Assembly (NCBI GenBank): GCA_016756695.1 | Contig: CP066701.1 | Span: 614,001-678,000, forward strand | Length of the DNA: 64,000 nt | Direction: 5' to 3' | From: Heyndrickxia sporothermodurans | GTDB lineage: Bacteria > Bacillota > Bacilli > Bacillales > Bacillaceae_C | In this document: positions 52,106 to 61,245 of the stretch, piece by piece | Position numbering within the stretch: position 1 is the first letter of the stretch | Layout of the letters: every line of letters starts with the position of its first letter | Notes under the pieces: generated by a model | Told to the model about the DNA's origin: nothing | The model's database searches: none | Seen by the model: only the letters and a program-made list of their open reading frames with translations | Translations under genes and position numbers: made by a program

Positions 52106-53197
52106 TTAAAAAACAACCCGATTCCGTCCATTCTCTTTCGCTTTATACAAATGCCCACCAGCGATTTTGACAGCTTGTTCAAGTTTTGAATCCGGAAATA
52201 ATGGAGCAATTCCGATAGATATTGTAATTTTACTTAACGGATCACCTGATTCCGTATAAAACTGCTGGGCTTCAACATATTTTCTTAGCTCATCAAGTGA
52301 AGATGCAGCATCTTCAATGGTCGGAGCTAATTTGTATGCGATAAACTCCTCTCCGCCATATCTTGCAATAATCGATCCTTTTCTATGAAACTTTAATAAC
52401 GTTTGGGCAAAATCAATTAAAACTTGGTCTCCTGCTTGGTGGCCAAATGTATCGTTAATTCGTTTGAAATGGTCAATATCAAGCATCGCAATGAAAGCTT
52501 TGTTATTTTCCGTTTGTTTAGTTTTCATAATCTCTTCATTGAATCGTTTCATATTATAGAGCTTCGTTAACGGATCATGATCGGCAAAAAATTTAAAACG
52601 AGATAACAACTGATTATGCTGAAATGATAGTTTGGTGAATGAAAACAGAATTAGCATGCTGATTTGAAATGTAATATAGCGTAACAAATAAAACTCAGCA
52701 TCTAAATGAACATAAAAAAGAAAAGGCAGATCACAAGCCGCCCATATAATCGTAGAATACAATAATCCTTTACCATAGTTTATTTTTTTCCAATTTACAC
52801 AATATCTAATAATTAAACTGATTACTGCCGGAACAGTAATGCCAAAGATTACTCCAGGCAAAGCGCCGAGTCCCCCTAAAGATAATCTTCCAATCGCAGA
52901 AATAATGACCACCGGGATAACATATAAAGGTCCATGAAGGATTCCAATAAAGGAGATAGGTATCGCTCTTAAATCAAAGCGAAAACGATTCTCTATTAGT
53001 ATCGGGAAATAAAATAATGCGATGACGGTTAATGAGACAATGATAACATGTAATATCGCTGTCCTTTTTTTCTTTTGTCCATAAGTAAGGTAAAGATGTT
53101 GGACACAACGATGCATAAATAAGATAATTGCCATATTGGCTAACATTGTTTTTATCAAAAACGGTAACCTTCTTCCGCTATTTCCACTATTAACCAA
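52106..53197 (-). CDS. membrane diguanylate cyclase (5TM-GGDEF)
   Basis: A 363-residue protein making c-di-GMP from GTP. The N-terminal 190 residues hold five or six membrane helices of the 5TM-5TMR_LYT type (ISFIGILHGPLYVIPVVIIS, LGALPGVIFGITVPAVISLI). The GGDEF domain (about 205-360) has DHDPLTKLYNMKRF, MLDIDHFKRINDTFGHQAGD and the active-site loop ARYGGEEFIAY (GGEEF), so it should be active. No RxxD inhibitory motif is evident upstream of the GGEEF. It stands downstream of the IclR gene but separated by 37 bp; cotranscription is possible. Confidence 0.92.
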   Translation of the reverse strand: MVNSGNSGRRLPFLIKTMLANMAIILFMHRCVQHLYLTYGQKKKRTAILHVIIVSLTVIALFYFPILIENRFRFDLRAIPISFIGILHGPLYVIPVVIISAIGRLSLGGLGALPGVIFGITVPAVISLIIRYCVNWKKINYGKGLLYSTIIWAACDLPFLFYVHLDAEFYLLRYITFQISMLILFSFTKLSFQHNQLLSRFKFFADHDPLTKLYNMKRFNEEIMKTKQTENNKAFIAMLDIDHFKRINDTFGHQAGDQVLIDFAQTLLKFHRKGSIIARYGGEEFIAYKLAPTIEDAASSLDELRKYVEAQQFYTESGDPLSKITISIGIAPLFPDSKLEQAVKIAGGHLYKAKENGRNRVVF

Positions 53198-53234
53198 TAT
53201 AGCAATTCTGATAAAAAAATAAAAAAATTTTCAA

Positions 53235-53975
53235 CTACCGATATCCCATTTCAGAAGAAATATCTTTAGCACTTTTCTTTGTCTTTTCCTTAATCATTTC
53301 AAGATGTGCACCTTCAAAACGATAGGATGGTCCACTTACAGCTAATGCGGCAATCACCTTTCGATGATAGTCATAAATAGGAAAGGAGATTCCTGTCGTT
53401 CCTTCATCTTGCTCTCCATAACTAATGGCAAATTCATTTCTTTTAATTTCTTCTATTTCATTTATAATCTGGTTTTTATTTAAAGGACGAATAGCTGCTG
53501 CATCTAATATTTCTTTTCTTTTTTTATCAGGCAAGAAGGCTAGTAGTAATTTTGGTCCTGACCCTAAGTAGAGTGGGGATCTTTTTCCTATCCTAGTGTA
53601 TAGTCTTACCGCATGGGTGCTCTCTACTTTCTCAATGTATACAGCCTCATCATGATTGACAATGACGAGATGGACGACCTCATTAATTTCATTTGCTAGT
53701 TTTTTCATATAGGGAAGCGCCACTTTTCTAAGCTCTAACTGCTCTGACACTAATTGACCTAGTTCCATCAACTTTAGGCCAAGTTTATAACGCTTGTCAT
53801 ACTCCGAATCCATCGTTTTAGTCAAAAAACCGCAATATTCTAATGATGTTAGCAGTCGGTAAACGGTTGGTTTTGGCAATTGCACGCGCTCTGTAACTTC
53901 TTTTAAGCTAAGTTCTGGTTCTTCTTCAGTAAATAAATCCAACAATCCTAACGCTTTAATAACACTTTGATTCAC
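53235..53975 (-). CDS. IclR-family transcriptional regulator
   Basis: About 247 residues. GTG 53975, with GGAG nearby, or TTG 53993 are possible starts. The N-terminal winged helix has SLKEVTERVQLPKPTVYRLLTSLEYCGFL (quoted from about 20-48), and the C-terminal effector domain includes VHLVIVNHDEAVYIEKVES and GEQDEGTTGISFPIYD, typical of IclR. It lies directly downstream of the lysine-degradation genes and is the best candidate for their regulator, probably binding the palindromes near 59672-59722. A terminator separates it from the operon. Confidence 0.9.
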   Translation of the reverse strand: MNQSVIKALGLLDLFTEEEPELSLKEVTERVQLPKPTVYRLLTSLEYCGFLTKTMDSEYDKRYKLGLKLMELGQLVSEQLELRKVALPYMKKLANEINEVVHLVIVNHDEAVYIEKVESTHAVRLYTRIGKRSPLYLGSGPKLLLAFLPDKKRKEILDAAAIRPLNKNQIINEIEEIKRNEFAISYGEQDEGTTGISFPIYDYHRKVIAALAVSGPSYRFEGAHLEMIKEKTKKSAKDISSEMGYR

Positions 53976-53997
53976 TTTGCTCCGACTCCTCAAGGTA

Positions 53998-54030
53998 TGA
54001 AAATACTCCCTCTAGTACGTAGAGGGAGAT
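53998..54030 (-). terminator. terminator after the lysine dehydrogenase gene
   Basis: CTCCCTCTA / TAGAGGGAG (54006-54028) with a 5-nt loop, followed on the minus strand by TATTTTC. It lies 20 bp behind the lysine dehydrogenase stop and just before the IclR gene, so the regulator may be expressed by read-through or from its own promoter. Confidence 0.75.
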
Positions 54031-54047
54031 AGATTTCCATTTTTAGA

Positions 54048-55226
54048 TTACACCGTTACATTTAAGCGGGATCCTTCACTTTTATCAATAATATTTACAT
54101 CCCGTTTCGCCATTTCCTTTATATATTCCTTACCAGGAACGATTTTTTCAGGCGCAAAGACACCTTTTTCAGTAATTAATCCACTGCCAATCATTTGTGC
54201 AACAACCGAAATCGTATTAGCGGTTGCACGTGCCATTGCTGTTACTTGATTTTCACGATCCTTATAAGTAATTAGTTCATATTCATATTTTTTCTTTTCT
54301 CCATCTTTTATCCCCTCAACAATGACGCGGAGAAGGACGGCATCATCTTTGTCACCTAGCTCAACGATCGGATCTAATGCTTTTAAAAGAACATCACGGG
54401 GTTTGATTTTCTGTCCATTCACTTCAACTTCGTAGTCATTTCTTGTTAAATTCAAGTCAACAAGTAATTGAAATTTCTCGGCATGCCCACGATAACGAAT
54501 TGTCTTATATTCAAGTGTCTCTACATCCGGGTAAGATAATGACAGTGTTGATGTTCCTCCGGCAGTATGAAAGGCTTCAAGCGGACCAAATCTCTCGAAA
54601 TGGATCGTTTCAATTTCCGATAAAGATGGAACCTCTTGCTTTATACCGTTTCTGATAACTAACGATGGATCGGTATAATGGTCAAATACACCTTCCATTG
54701 AAAAAACATGGTTATATTCTAATGGAGGCTCCGGTACAACCGGTATCCCACCTACATATATTTTAATTGATTTAACCTCATCTAACTGGCTGGCACCGTA
54801 ACCTGAAAGAATATTGATCATTCCTGGTGCGACCCCTAAATCCGGTATTAAGGTAACGCCTGCATTTTTTGCCTCTTCATTCATGGCAAGTACATGATCT
54901 GTTGCATGACCAATATGTCCGCCTAAATCGACACAGTTAACCCCTGCATCGATGGCAGCCCTTGCGACCCTTTCGTTAAAAGTATAAAAAAGGGCATTAA
55001 TTATAACATCATAATCCCGAATAAAATTTGTTAATTGATCTTGATTCGTCGCATCTAAATAAGCTGTTGATAGTTTCGTAGAGTTCAGTTGCTGACAAAC
55101 GGCTTCCGCTCTGTTTACATCAACATCTGCTAATGTAACTTTCTCAACCCCTGCACTATTCACTAAATCTCTAGTTGCTTCTTTCCCCATAAGTCCTGCT
55201 CCAAGAACCGCAATTTTCATATACAT
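54048..55226 (-). CDS. lysDH: L-lysine 6-dehydrogenase
   Basis: A 392-residue NAD-dependent enzyme of the saccharopine-dehydrogenase fold: L-lysine + NAD+ to allysine (2-aminoadipate 6-semialdehyde), NADH and ammonia. The Rossmann start [16 protein letters not shown] and the phrases [56 protein letters not shown] and [20 protein letters not shown] match, as I remember it, the characterised Geobacillus stearothermophilus lysine 6-dehydrogenase. Length also matches. It follows the aldehyde dehydrogenase gene by 40 bp, so its unstable product would be oxidised at once. An alternative name in databases is saccharopine dehydrogenase-like protein. Confidence 0.88.
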   Translation of the reverse strand: MYMKIAVLGAGLMGKEATRDLVNSAGVEKVTLADVDVNRAEAVCQQLNSTKLSTAYLDATNQDQLTNFIRDYDVIINALFYTFNERVARAAIDAGVNCVDLGGHIGHATDHVLAMNEEAKNAGVTLIPDLGVAPGMINILSGYGASQLDEVKSIKIYVGGIPVVPEPPLEYNHVFSMEGVFDHYTDPSLVIRNGIKQEVPSLSEIETIHFERFGPLEAFHTAGGTSTLSLSYPDVETLEYKTIRYRGHAEKFQLLVDLNLTRNDYEVEVNGQKIKPRDVLLKALDPIVELGDKDDAVLLRVIVEGIKDGEKKKYEYELITYKDRENQVTAMARATANTISVVAQMIGSGLITEKGVFAPEKIVPGKEYIKEMAKRDVNIIDKSEGSRLNVTV

Positions 55227-55266
55227 TCCTCCCTAGTATGTTCATATCGATTATCAATAGCCAAAA

Positions 55267-56769
55267 TTATTCCACATCTATTTGTGCACGTTGCAACTTA
55301 CCACTGTAATCCACATACACGCTCTTCCACTCAGTAAATACATCAAGTGCTTGAACACCGGAATCTCGATGACCATTACCCGTACCTTTCGTTCCACCAA
55401 ATGGTAAGTGTATTTCAGCACCCGTTGTGCCCGCATTCACATAGACAATTCCTGTATCAAGATCACGCTGTGCGGCAAACACGCGATTTACATCTCTTGT
55501 AAAAATGGAGCTTGATAATCCATATGTAACTCCATTATTAACCTCGATTGCTTCCTCAAAGCTTTTTACAGGGATAATCGAAACGACAGGTCCGAAAATT
55601 TCCTCCTGAGCAATTCTCATATCAGAACGGACATCCGTAAACAATGTTGGCTCATAATAATAGCCGTTTGTGTGCTCCTCATGTTTGACTATAGAGCCGC
55701 CTGCTAATAGCTTTGCACCTTCATCCTTACCAATTCCTACATACTTATGAATTTTTTGCAGTGCATTTCCATTAATAACAGGGCCAACTTTGACACTCTC
55801 ATCTAACCCATTACCAAGAGTTAGTTTTTCCATTGCTACTAAAAGTCGTTCTTCTAATTGCTCTTTCACACTTTCGTGAACGATGACCCTGCTGCATGCT
55901 GTACATCTTTGTCCGCTCGTTCCGAAAGCACTCCACAAGATGCCTTCAACAGCAAGTGTTAAGTCCGCATCATCCATCACGATGACCGCATTTTTTCCGC
56001 CCATTTCAAGTGATACACGCTTTAAAAGTCTTCCACATGTTTCAGCAATTGTGCGACCGACTTCATTCGAACCTGTAAACGAAATGACATCTATATCGGG
56101 ATGCTCAACCATCGCATTTCCTACTTGAGAACCTGAACCACAAACGAGATTAATCACTCCTTTAGGCAGACCCGCCTCTTCAAATATTTTGACTAATTCT
56201 CTTGCCATTAATGGCGTTTCCGTTGCCGGTTTCCACACCACCGCATTTCCACCAACAATTGCGGGAAATGACTTCCATGTTGCAATCGCAATTGGGAAAT
56301 TCCATGGAGTAATAATTCCAACGATACCAACCGGTACACGAATACTCATAGCGAATTTATCCTTTAATTCTGAAGGTGTCGTATTTCCGAATAATCGTCT
56401 TCCTTCACCAGCCATATAAAACGCCATGTCAATTCCCTCTTGCACTTCCCCGCGTGCTTCTTCGATCACTTTCCCCATTTCTTGGGTTAAAATGCGGGCT
56501 AACTCCTCTTTTCTTTCCTTCATAATCAAGCCTACCCGATATAAAAGCTCTGCACGTTGCGGTGCTGGAACTAATGCCCACTTCTTTTGTGCCTTTTTCG
56601 CAGCTTCTACTGCACGATCTACATCTTCTTTCGACGATAGAAGAATGTCACCGATTGCTTCACCGGTTGCCGGATTAATGATAGCCGCATACTTTTCTTT
56701 TACTGGAACCGTCCATTCACCGTTAATATAATTTACTACCTTTTCTCCACTAATAACTGCATTAGACAT
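55267..56769 (-). CDS. aldehyde dehydrogenase, probably allysine to 2-aminoadipate
   Basis: A 500-residue NAD(P)-dependent aldehyde dehydrogenase. Features: GIITPWNFPIAIATWKSFPA (about 154), FTGSNEVGRTIAE (about 232), the catalytic Glu in VSLEMGGKNAVIV (about 258) and catalytic Cys in SAFGTSGQRCTACSRVIV (about 292), then EEIFGPVVSIIPVKS (about 392). Between the ThDP enzyme and lysine dehydrogenase genes it is well placed to oxidise allysine (2-aminoadipate semialdehyde dehydrogenase, EC 1.2.1.31), or glutarate semialdehyde later in the pathway. The specificity is inferred from context. Confidence 0.9.
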   Translation of the reverse strand: MSNAVISGEKVVNYINGEWTVPVKEKYAAIINPATGEAIGDILLSSKEDVDRAVEAAKKAQKKWALVPAPQRAELLYRVGLIMKERKEELARILTQEMGKVIEEARGEVQEGIDMAFYMAGEGRRLFGNTTPSELKDKFAMSIRVPVGIVGIITPWNFPIAIATWKSFPAIVGGNAVVWKPATETPLMARELVKIFEEAGLPKGVINLVCGSGSQVGNAMVEHPDIDVISFTGSNEVGRTIAETCGRLLKRVSLEMGGKNAVIVMDDADLTLAVEGILWSAFGTSGQRCTACSRVIVHESVKEQLEERLLVAMEKLTLGNGLDESVKVGPVINGNALQKIHKYVGIGKDEGAKLLAGGSIVKHEEHTNGYYYEPTLFTDVRSDMRIAQEEIFGPVVSIIPVKSFEEAIEVNNGVTYGLSSSIFTRDVNRVFAAQRDLDTGIVYVNAGTTGAEIHLPFGGTKGTGNGHRDSGVQALDVFTEWKSVYVDYSGKLQRAQIDVE

Positions 56770-56784
56770 TATAGAATCTCTCCT

Positions 56785-58461
56785 TTATGAGTTGTTTCGA
56801 ATTTGCTCGATCGTTTTAGACGTTGAAATTTGTTCTCGCTCCATTTCAATTTCAATGACCGTAGGGATTTTGCTCGTCATCGCTTCTTTTAATGCCAGTT
56901 CAAACTCATTTCTTGTATCCACTTTTACTCCATTTGCATTCAAGGAATGAGCAAGCCCAATAAAATCAATCTGTCCTAAATCCGTTCCACTAATTTTATT
57001 CGGATAGTGCATTTCTTGATGCATACGAATCGTCCCATACATTTGATTATTAAACACGAGACTAATGACTGGAATTTGGTAACGTGACGCTGTTTCCAAC
57101 TCTTGAACGGTCATCATCATTCCGCCATCACCGGATAAAGAAACAACGGTTCGATCGGGTTTTGCCAATTTCACACCAATCGCAGCAGGCAGTCCATACC
57201 CCATCGCTCCTGATGTTGGACCTACATACGTTTTTTCCCTCTGAAATTGAAAATAAGAATGGAGCCAGCCGGCAAAATTCCCTGCGTCATTGGTGATAAT
57301 TGCGTTATTTGGAAGATGTTTTTGCAGTAATTCGATCACATCAAAATTCGTTAGCTTACTATTGTGATGATTAATTGTTAACTTGGATGACTTTTCATAA
57401 GTGTGACGACGTTTATTTACCCACTGTTGCCAATTTGGTTGGACAGTTACATTCATGCAAGCAAGTAAAGTTTCTCTTGCATCTGCAACAATCCCAATTT
57501 CAGGTGGATAGACATTTCCAAGCATATCTGCATCGATGTCAATATGAATTAATGTTTGATCTTTGGAAAGTAATGTGTAGTCTTGTGTTGTCACTTCAGA
57601 AAGTCTTGTTCCTATTGCGATAATAACATCGGCTTCCTTCGTTGTTTCGAGAACTCCTTTTGCAGTTCCTAACCCTAGATGACCGACATATAAGGGATGA
57701 TTATTTGGAAACACATCATGTCTTCGAAATGCTGCTATAACAGGTAAATGGAATTTTTCAGCAAAATCGATCAACGCCTGTTCCCCATTTGAATGGATCA
57801 CCCCTCCACCAGCAATAATAAGTGGATTTTTAGCCCTTTCTAAAATTTCTTCAACTTCCTTAACCTCTTCTCCAGACGGAGATGGCCTTGGAATTTTCAC
57901 TTTTGGACCAAATGACATTTCACTTTCAACTTTCAACATATCTTCGGGCAATGAAATAACCACCGGTCCGGGGCGACCTGTTTGTGCGATGCGGAAAGCA
58001 CGCTGGACAAGTTCAGGCACCCGTTCGGCATCTTTGATCTCAACCGTCCATTTTGCAATATGACCGAAAAACTGGTCTAAATCCACTTCCTGAAACCCTT
58101 CACGGCCGCGAAATTTACTATGAACTTGACCAAGAAAAACGACCATTGGTGTAGAATCTTGATAGGCAGTATGGACCCCGATTGCTAAATTTGCACCGCC
58201 AACACCGCGAGTAGCCATGACAACACCTGGTTTCCGTGTTGCTTTTGCATACCCTTCCGCCATAAAGGAGGCGCCACCTTCATGCCGGGCAGAAACCAAG
58301 TCAATGGTCGGCTCATCATAAATCGCATCCAATACCGGCAAATAGCTCTCACCAGGTACACAAAAAACCTTCGATACCTCTTCAATTTTCATGCACTCAA
58401 TAATCGCCTTTGCCCCAGTCATGACTCGTTTCTTCTGTTCTTTTTCAATGGTTTGGGACAT
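56785..58461 (-). CDS. thiamine diphosphate-dependent enzyme, candidate 2-oxoadipate decarboxylase
   Basis: A 558-residue protein of the acetolactate synthase/benzoylformate decarboxylase superfamily. N-terminal Pyr domain with FCVPGESYLPVLDAIYD and the activating Glu in SARHEGGASFMAEGYA (about 60); central domain around 200-330; PP domain with LSGDGGMMMTVQELETASRY (GDG...N motif completed by VFNNQMYGT, about 440-475). The family name alone does not give the substrate. In this operon the aminotransferase would deliver 2-oxoadipate, whose decarboxylation gives glutarate semialdehyde. It overlaps the aminotransferase gene by 17 bp. A true acetolactate synthase is less likely, as no small subunit or ilv genes are present. 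Confidence 0.88.
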   Translation of the reverse strand: MSQTIEKEQKKRVMTGAKAIIECMKIEEVSKVFCVPGESYLPVLDAIYDEPTIDLVSARHEGGASFMAEGYAKATRKPGVVMATRGVGGANLAIGVHTAYQDSTPMVVFLGQVHSKFRGREGFQEVDLDQFFGHIAKWTVEIKDAERVPELVQRAFRIAQTGRPGPVVISLPEDMLKVESEMSFGPKVKIPRPSPSGEEVKEVEEILERAKNPLIIAGGGVIHSNGEQALIDFAEKFHLPVIAAFRRHDVFPNNHPLYVGHLGLGTAKGVLETTKEADVIIAIGTRLSEVTTQDYTLLSKDQTLIHIDIDADMLGNVYPPEIGIVADARETLLACMNVTVQPNWQQWVNKRRHTYEKSSKLTINHHNSKLTNFDVIELLQKHLPNNAIITNDAGNFAGWLHSYFQFQREKTYVGPTSGAMGYGLPAAIGVKLAKPDRTVVSLSGDGGMMMTVQELETASRYQIPVISLVFNNQMYGTIRMHQEMHYPNKISGTDLGQIDFIGLAHSLNANGVKVDTRNEFELALKEAMTSKIPTVIEIEMEREQISTSKTIEQIRNNS

Positions 58462-59638
58462 GTTTTTTCACCTCTAAATTTAGAGATTTTATTCTTTTTA
58501 CCGCTTCATCTAGGCGTTCAGTTGGGACAGATAAAGAAATGCGAAAATATCCTTCACCGGATGGGCCAAAGGCATTTCCCGGTGTAATGATGACGCCCGC
58601 TTCTTCCAATACTTTTTCAGCAAATTGTTGCGAGGTGAATCCATTTGGAACAGGTGCCCAAATGAAAAACGAGCCTTTTGGTTTTTCTACATGAATACCG
58701 ATATCCTTTAAGGCATCCAACATTTTTTCTAAGCGTTCGTTATACACAGCATTATTCTGTTCAACAGTTTTGTAATCACTGTTTAGCGCTTCTGCAGCTG
58801 CTTTTTGAATGGGTAAAAATTGACTTGTGTCACAATTGCTTTTTACCTTTGATAAGGCACGAATAATTTCTCGATTCCCGACGACATAGCCAATTCTCCA
58901 GCCTGTCATATTAAAGCTTTTTGATAGGGATCCGAATTCAACGGCAAAATCTTTTGCACCGTCAATTTGTAAAATACTTGGGGCTTTAAATGAATCAAAC
59001 GTTACTAATCCGTATGCAGAGTCATGGATGATACCTATTTGGTGTTGTTTTGCGAAGGCAACTGCTTCTTCGAATACATCTAAATCAACAGTTGCAGCTG
59101 TAGGATTTCCTGGATAGTTTAAGAACATGAGCTTCGCCTTTTCACAGATGGATGGTGAAAGCTGAGAAAAAATCGGACGATATTGATTCTTTGGATCAAG
59201 CGGCAAATCAATACATTCTCCTCCTGCTAAGTACGTAGCAGTTCGATAAACAGGATAACCGGGATCTGGAATCAGAACGGCATCTCCATTGTCAATCATC
59301 GCTGGAATGACATGGGCAATCCCTTCCTTCGAACCGATTAAAGTAAGAACTTCGGTATTAGGATCTAATTCCACATCATATTGTTTTTTATAAAAGGCAG
59401 CAACTGCCTCTCGGAATTCTTGGCTTCCGGAATAACCGGAGTATTTAAAGTTCTGTGGATCCTGTAATTCCTTAATTAACCGCTCAACAATAAAATTCGG
59501 TGTCGGTAAATCAGGTGCGCCAATGCCTAAATCAATGACGTCTACCCCTTTTTCTTGCAACCGTTTCTTTTTTTCGTCAATGACGGAAAATAAATAAGGC
59601 GGCAAACCTTGAACCCGTTTGGAAACTAAAGAAGACAT
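58445..59638 (-). CDS. PLP aminotransferase (LL-DAP aminotransferase-like), candidate 2-aminoadipate transaminase
   Basis: A 397-residue class I/II aminotransferase. It contains VDVIDLGIGAPDLPTPNFIV, NYPGNPTAATVDLDVFEEAV, HDSAYGLVTFD and the PLP-lysine motif GSLSKSFNMTGWRIGYVVGN (Lys at about 238). Sequence type is that of LL-diaminopimelate aminotransferase-like enzymes (DapL2 type) common in Bacillaceae catabolic operons. As first gene of the lysine operon it may transaminate 2-aminoadipate to 2-oxoadipate. ATG 59638 has AAGAGGGGAATCGG upstream. Confidence 0.88.
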   Translation of the reverse strand: MSSLVSKRVQGLPPYLFSVIDEKKKRLQEKGVDVIDLGIGAPDLPTPNFIVERLIKELQDPQNFKYSGYSGSQEFREAVAAFYKKQYDVELDPNTEVLTLIGSKEGIAHVIPAMIDNGDAVLIPDPGYPVYRTATYLAGGECIDLPLDPKNQYRPIFSQLSPSICEKAKLMFLNYPGNPTAATVDLDVFEEAVAFAKQHQIGIIHDSAYGLVTFDSFKAPSILQIDGAKDFAVEFGSLSKSFNMTGWRIGYVVGNREIIRALSKVKSNCDTSQFLPIQKAAAEALNSDYKTVEQNNAVYNERLEKMLDALKDIGIHVEKPKGSFFIWAPVPNGFTSQQFAEKVLEEAGVIITPGNAFGPSGEGYFRISLSVPTERLDEAVKRIKSLNLEVKKHVPNH

Positions 59639-59671
59639 CCGATTCCCCTCTTTCCATATTCAATTCCCTGC

Positions 59672-59722
59672 ATTTCATTATATGAAATACAGTTTCATAT
59701 ATTACAAATTTCATTATATGAT
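59672..59722. promoter_or_regulatory. candidate IclR operators
   Basis: ATTTCATTATATGAAAT (59672-59688) is a 17-bp perfect palindrome with a 3-bp centre. ATTTCATTATATGAT (59708-59722) repeats 14 of its first 15 bases 36 bp away and overlaps the -10 box. An intervening TTTCATATA is a third half-site. Binding by the IclR regulator at 53235-53975 is inferred. Confidence 0.55.
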
Positions 59723-59741
59723 AGCGTTTTCATTAATTCAA
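59713..59741 (-). promoter_or_regulatory. sigma-A promoter of the lysine operon with internal cre box
   Basis: On the minus strand TTGAAT (59741-59736), a 17-bp spacer and TATAAT (59718-59713). Inside the spacer TGAAAACGCTATCA (59732-59719) fits the CcpA consensus TGWAANCGNTNWCA at every position, so the operon should be repressed when preferred sugars are available. Confidence 0.75.
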
Positions 59742-59894
59742 TAGTTAATTCTAAATTGTCTAAACATTTTCTTTTGTTTTCTGATAACAAAGCATGCGAA
59801 AAAGGAAACCAAAAATTTCAGTGGTTCCCTTTTGAATCGCTATGTGATTGAATTGGTGATTCCGATCCCTTATCGGAGCTTTTCCTCAATTTAT

Positions 59895-60061
59895 GAGACC
59901 GCTTTTCCTCTTTCCGGTACCTTAACATATCCTTCTCTCATTCCATGGGACCGCCTCTATTCTTTCCGATACTTTAACAGATCTTTCCCTCATTCCATGG
60001 GACCGCTTCTCTTTTTTCCGGTACCTTAACAAATCCTTTTCTCATTCCATGGGACCGCTTT
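59895..60061. repeat. tandem array of about three 52-bp units
   Basis: TCCG(G/A)TAC recurs at 59913, 59965 and 60017, exactly 52 bp apart, within units TTCCATGGGACCGCTTCTCT, TTTTCCGGTACCTTAACAAA, TCCTTTTCTCA. Read on the other strand it has GAAGCGGTCCC ... TGAG ... TGTTAAGGTACCGGAAA, homologous in order and spacing to the array at 51700-52015 but diverged. It occupies the gap between the lysine operon and the MupG-like gene. Confidence 0.8.
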
Positions 60062-60091
60062 AAGGAAAATGGATGCTATTGAGTTCAAAAA

Positions 60092-61183
60092 CTATCTTTC
60101 CGTTCTCTCAACTAACCTAAATTTCTGCCACGGTCTAATTTTATTTAAAAGGAAAGTTTCTTCTTTAACTATATATCCAATCGTATTCGTCTTTCCCTCA
60201 TTCTCCATTTCTTGTAAGGCGATATGTAATTCACCTTTATATCTCTCGTAGTGATCATTATCAATAGTTACACTTCCACGCTTAATTGATTGTGTATCGT
60301 GAGCAGGGATAGATTCCTGTTTATATTGTACGCGGCTTTCTGTTGAGCGAATCACATAGGCAGAAACATCCCCGCGGTTCACATGTATTTTTTCTAAGGC
60401 AATTTTCTTTTCTAGTTCTGAAACGTTAGGTACAAAATCCACACTTAGCTCCAATAAATAGCGATTTAATTCGGATAGTTGTTTTAATTCCTCATTCGAA
60501 GCAAAGGAATTTCCAATAATTAAATCGTCAATTAATCCTGTATTATATAAATCTTTCGCTTGAACGGTAATTGGCAGATAGCGATGCTCCTCCAATGTCG
60601 GAAGTCCTTCTTGCACTGGCCAAGGACCATATTTTGCATGACTTGAAGATATCATTGCAGCTGTACGAATCCCATGTTCTTTATACTGCTTTGAGCATTT
60701 GATAAAATGTTCCCGTGATAATCCTGTATATTTGCGAGGATAAAAGTTATGACAGCCAATTAAAGTATGCTTATTCGGTGAATACGATAAAATTTGCTCT
60801 AAGTAGTTTGTACCTTGGCTCATATTCAACTCAATTTTCAAGCCATATTCATTTAACGACATGATGCTTTCCTCTAAACCTGAAAATCCAAGGTCGAGTC
60901 GTAAACCGGACAAACCGAGCTCTTTAAAATAGCCTAAATCTCGAAATGACAAGTTAAGGTCTTGAAAAACACTCGGACTGACATCGGCAATAATCTCAAA
61001 CCCTAATTCATTAGCCTTCGCTAATAAAACCTTTAATGTATGTAAATCTTTTTCTTCACTCGCAGACATTAGACACGTAAACATTCGAGTAAATCCATAA
61101 GAACTTGCTTTTTCAAGATAATCGATTTGTTCTTTTACAGTGCCATATTGCGGATAAACAGATATACCAAGTTGTCTCAACAC
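60092..61183 (-). CDS. MupG-like TIM-barrel glycosidase (DUF871)
   Basis: A 363-residue protein of the DUF871/MupG family, with an N-terminal TIM barrel (LGISVYPQYGTVKEQIDYLE, FTRMFTCLMSASEEK, GLSGLRLDLGFSGLEES, KIELNMSQGTNYLEQI, GCHNFYPRKYTGLS) and a C-terminal cyclophilin-like domain (about 245-360). MupG of Staphylococcus hydrolyses MurNAc-6-phosphate-GlcNAc disaccharide. As the last gene of a PTS operon here, it probably hydrolyses the phosphorylated disaccharide that the transporter delivers. The exact sugar is not known. Confidence 0.85.
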   Translation of the reverse strand: MLRQLGISVYPQYGTVKEQIDYLEKASSYGFTRMFTCLMSASEEKDLHTLKVLLAKANELGFEIIADVSPSVFQDLNLSFRDLGYFKELGLSGLRLDLGFSGLEESIMSLNEYGLKIELNMSQGTNYLEQILSYSPNKHTLIGCHNFYPRKYTGLSREHFIKCSKQYKEHGIRTAAMISSSHAKYGPWPVQEGLPTLEEHRYLPITVQAKDLYNTGLIDDLIIGNSFASNEELKQLSELNRYLLELSVDFVPNVSELEKKIALEKIHVNRGDVSAYVIRSTESRVQYKQESIPAHDTQSIKRGSVTIDNDHYERYKGELHIALQEMENEGKTNTIGYIVKEETFLLNKIRPWQKFRLVERTER

Positions 61184-61245
61184 TTTTCCCTCCTTTTAAA
61201 ATAAATAGGGGGAGATGGTCAATATGTCCATCTCAACCTATCAAA

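Noticed and set aside
56785-58461. Naming the ThDP enzyme acetolactate synthase (IlvB)
   Set aside because: No ilvN, ilvC or leu genes nearby, and the gene overlaps an aminotransferase in a lysine-catabolic operon; only the superfamily is certain.
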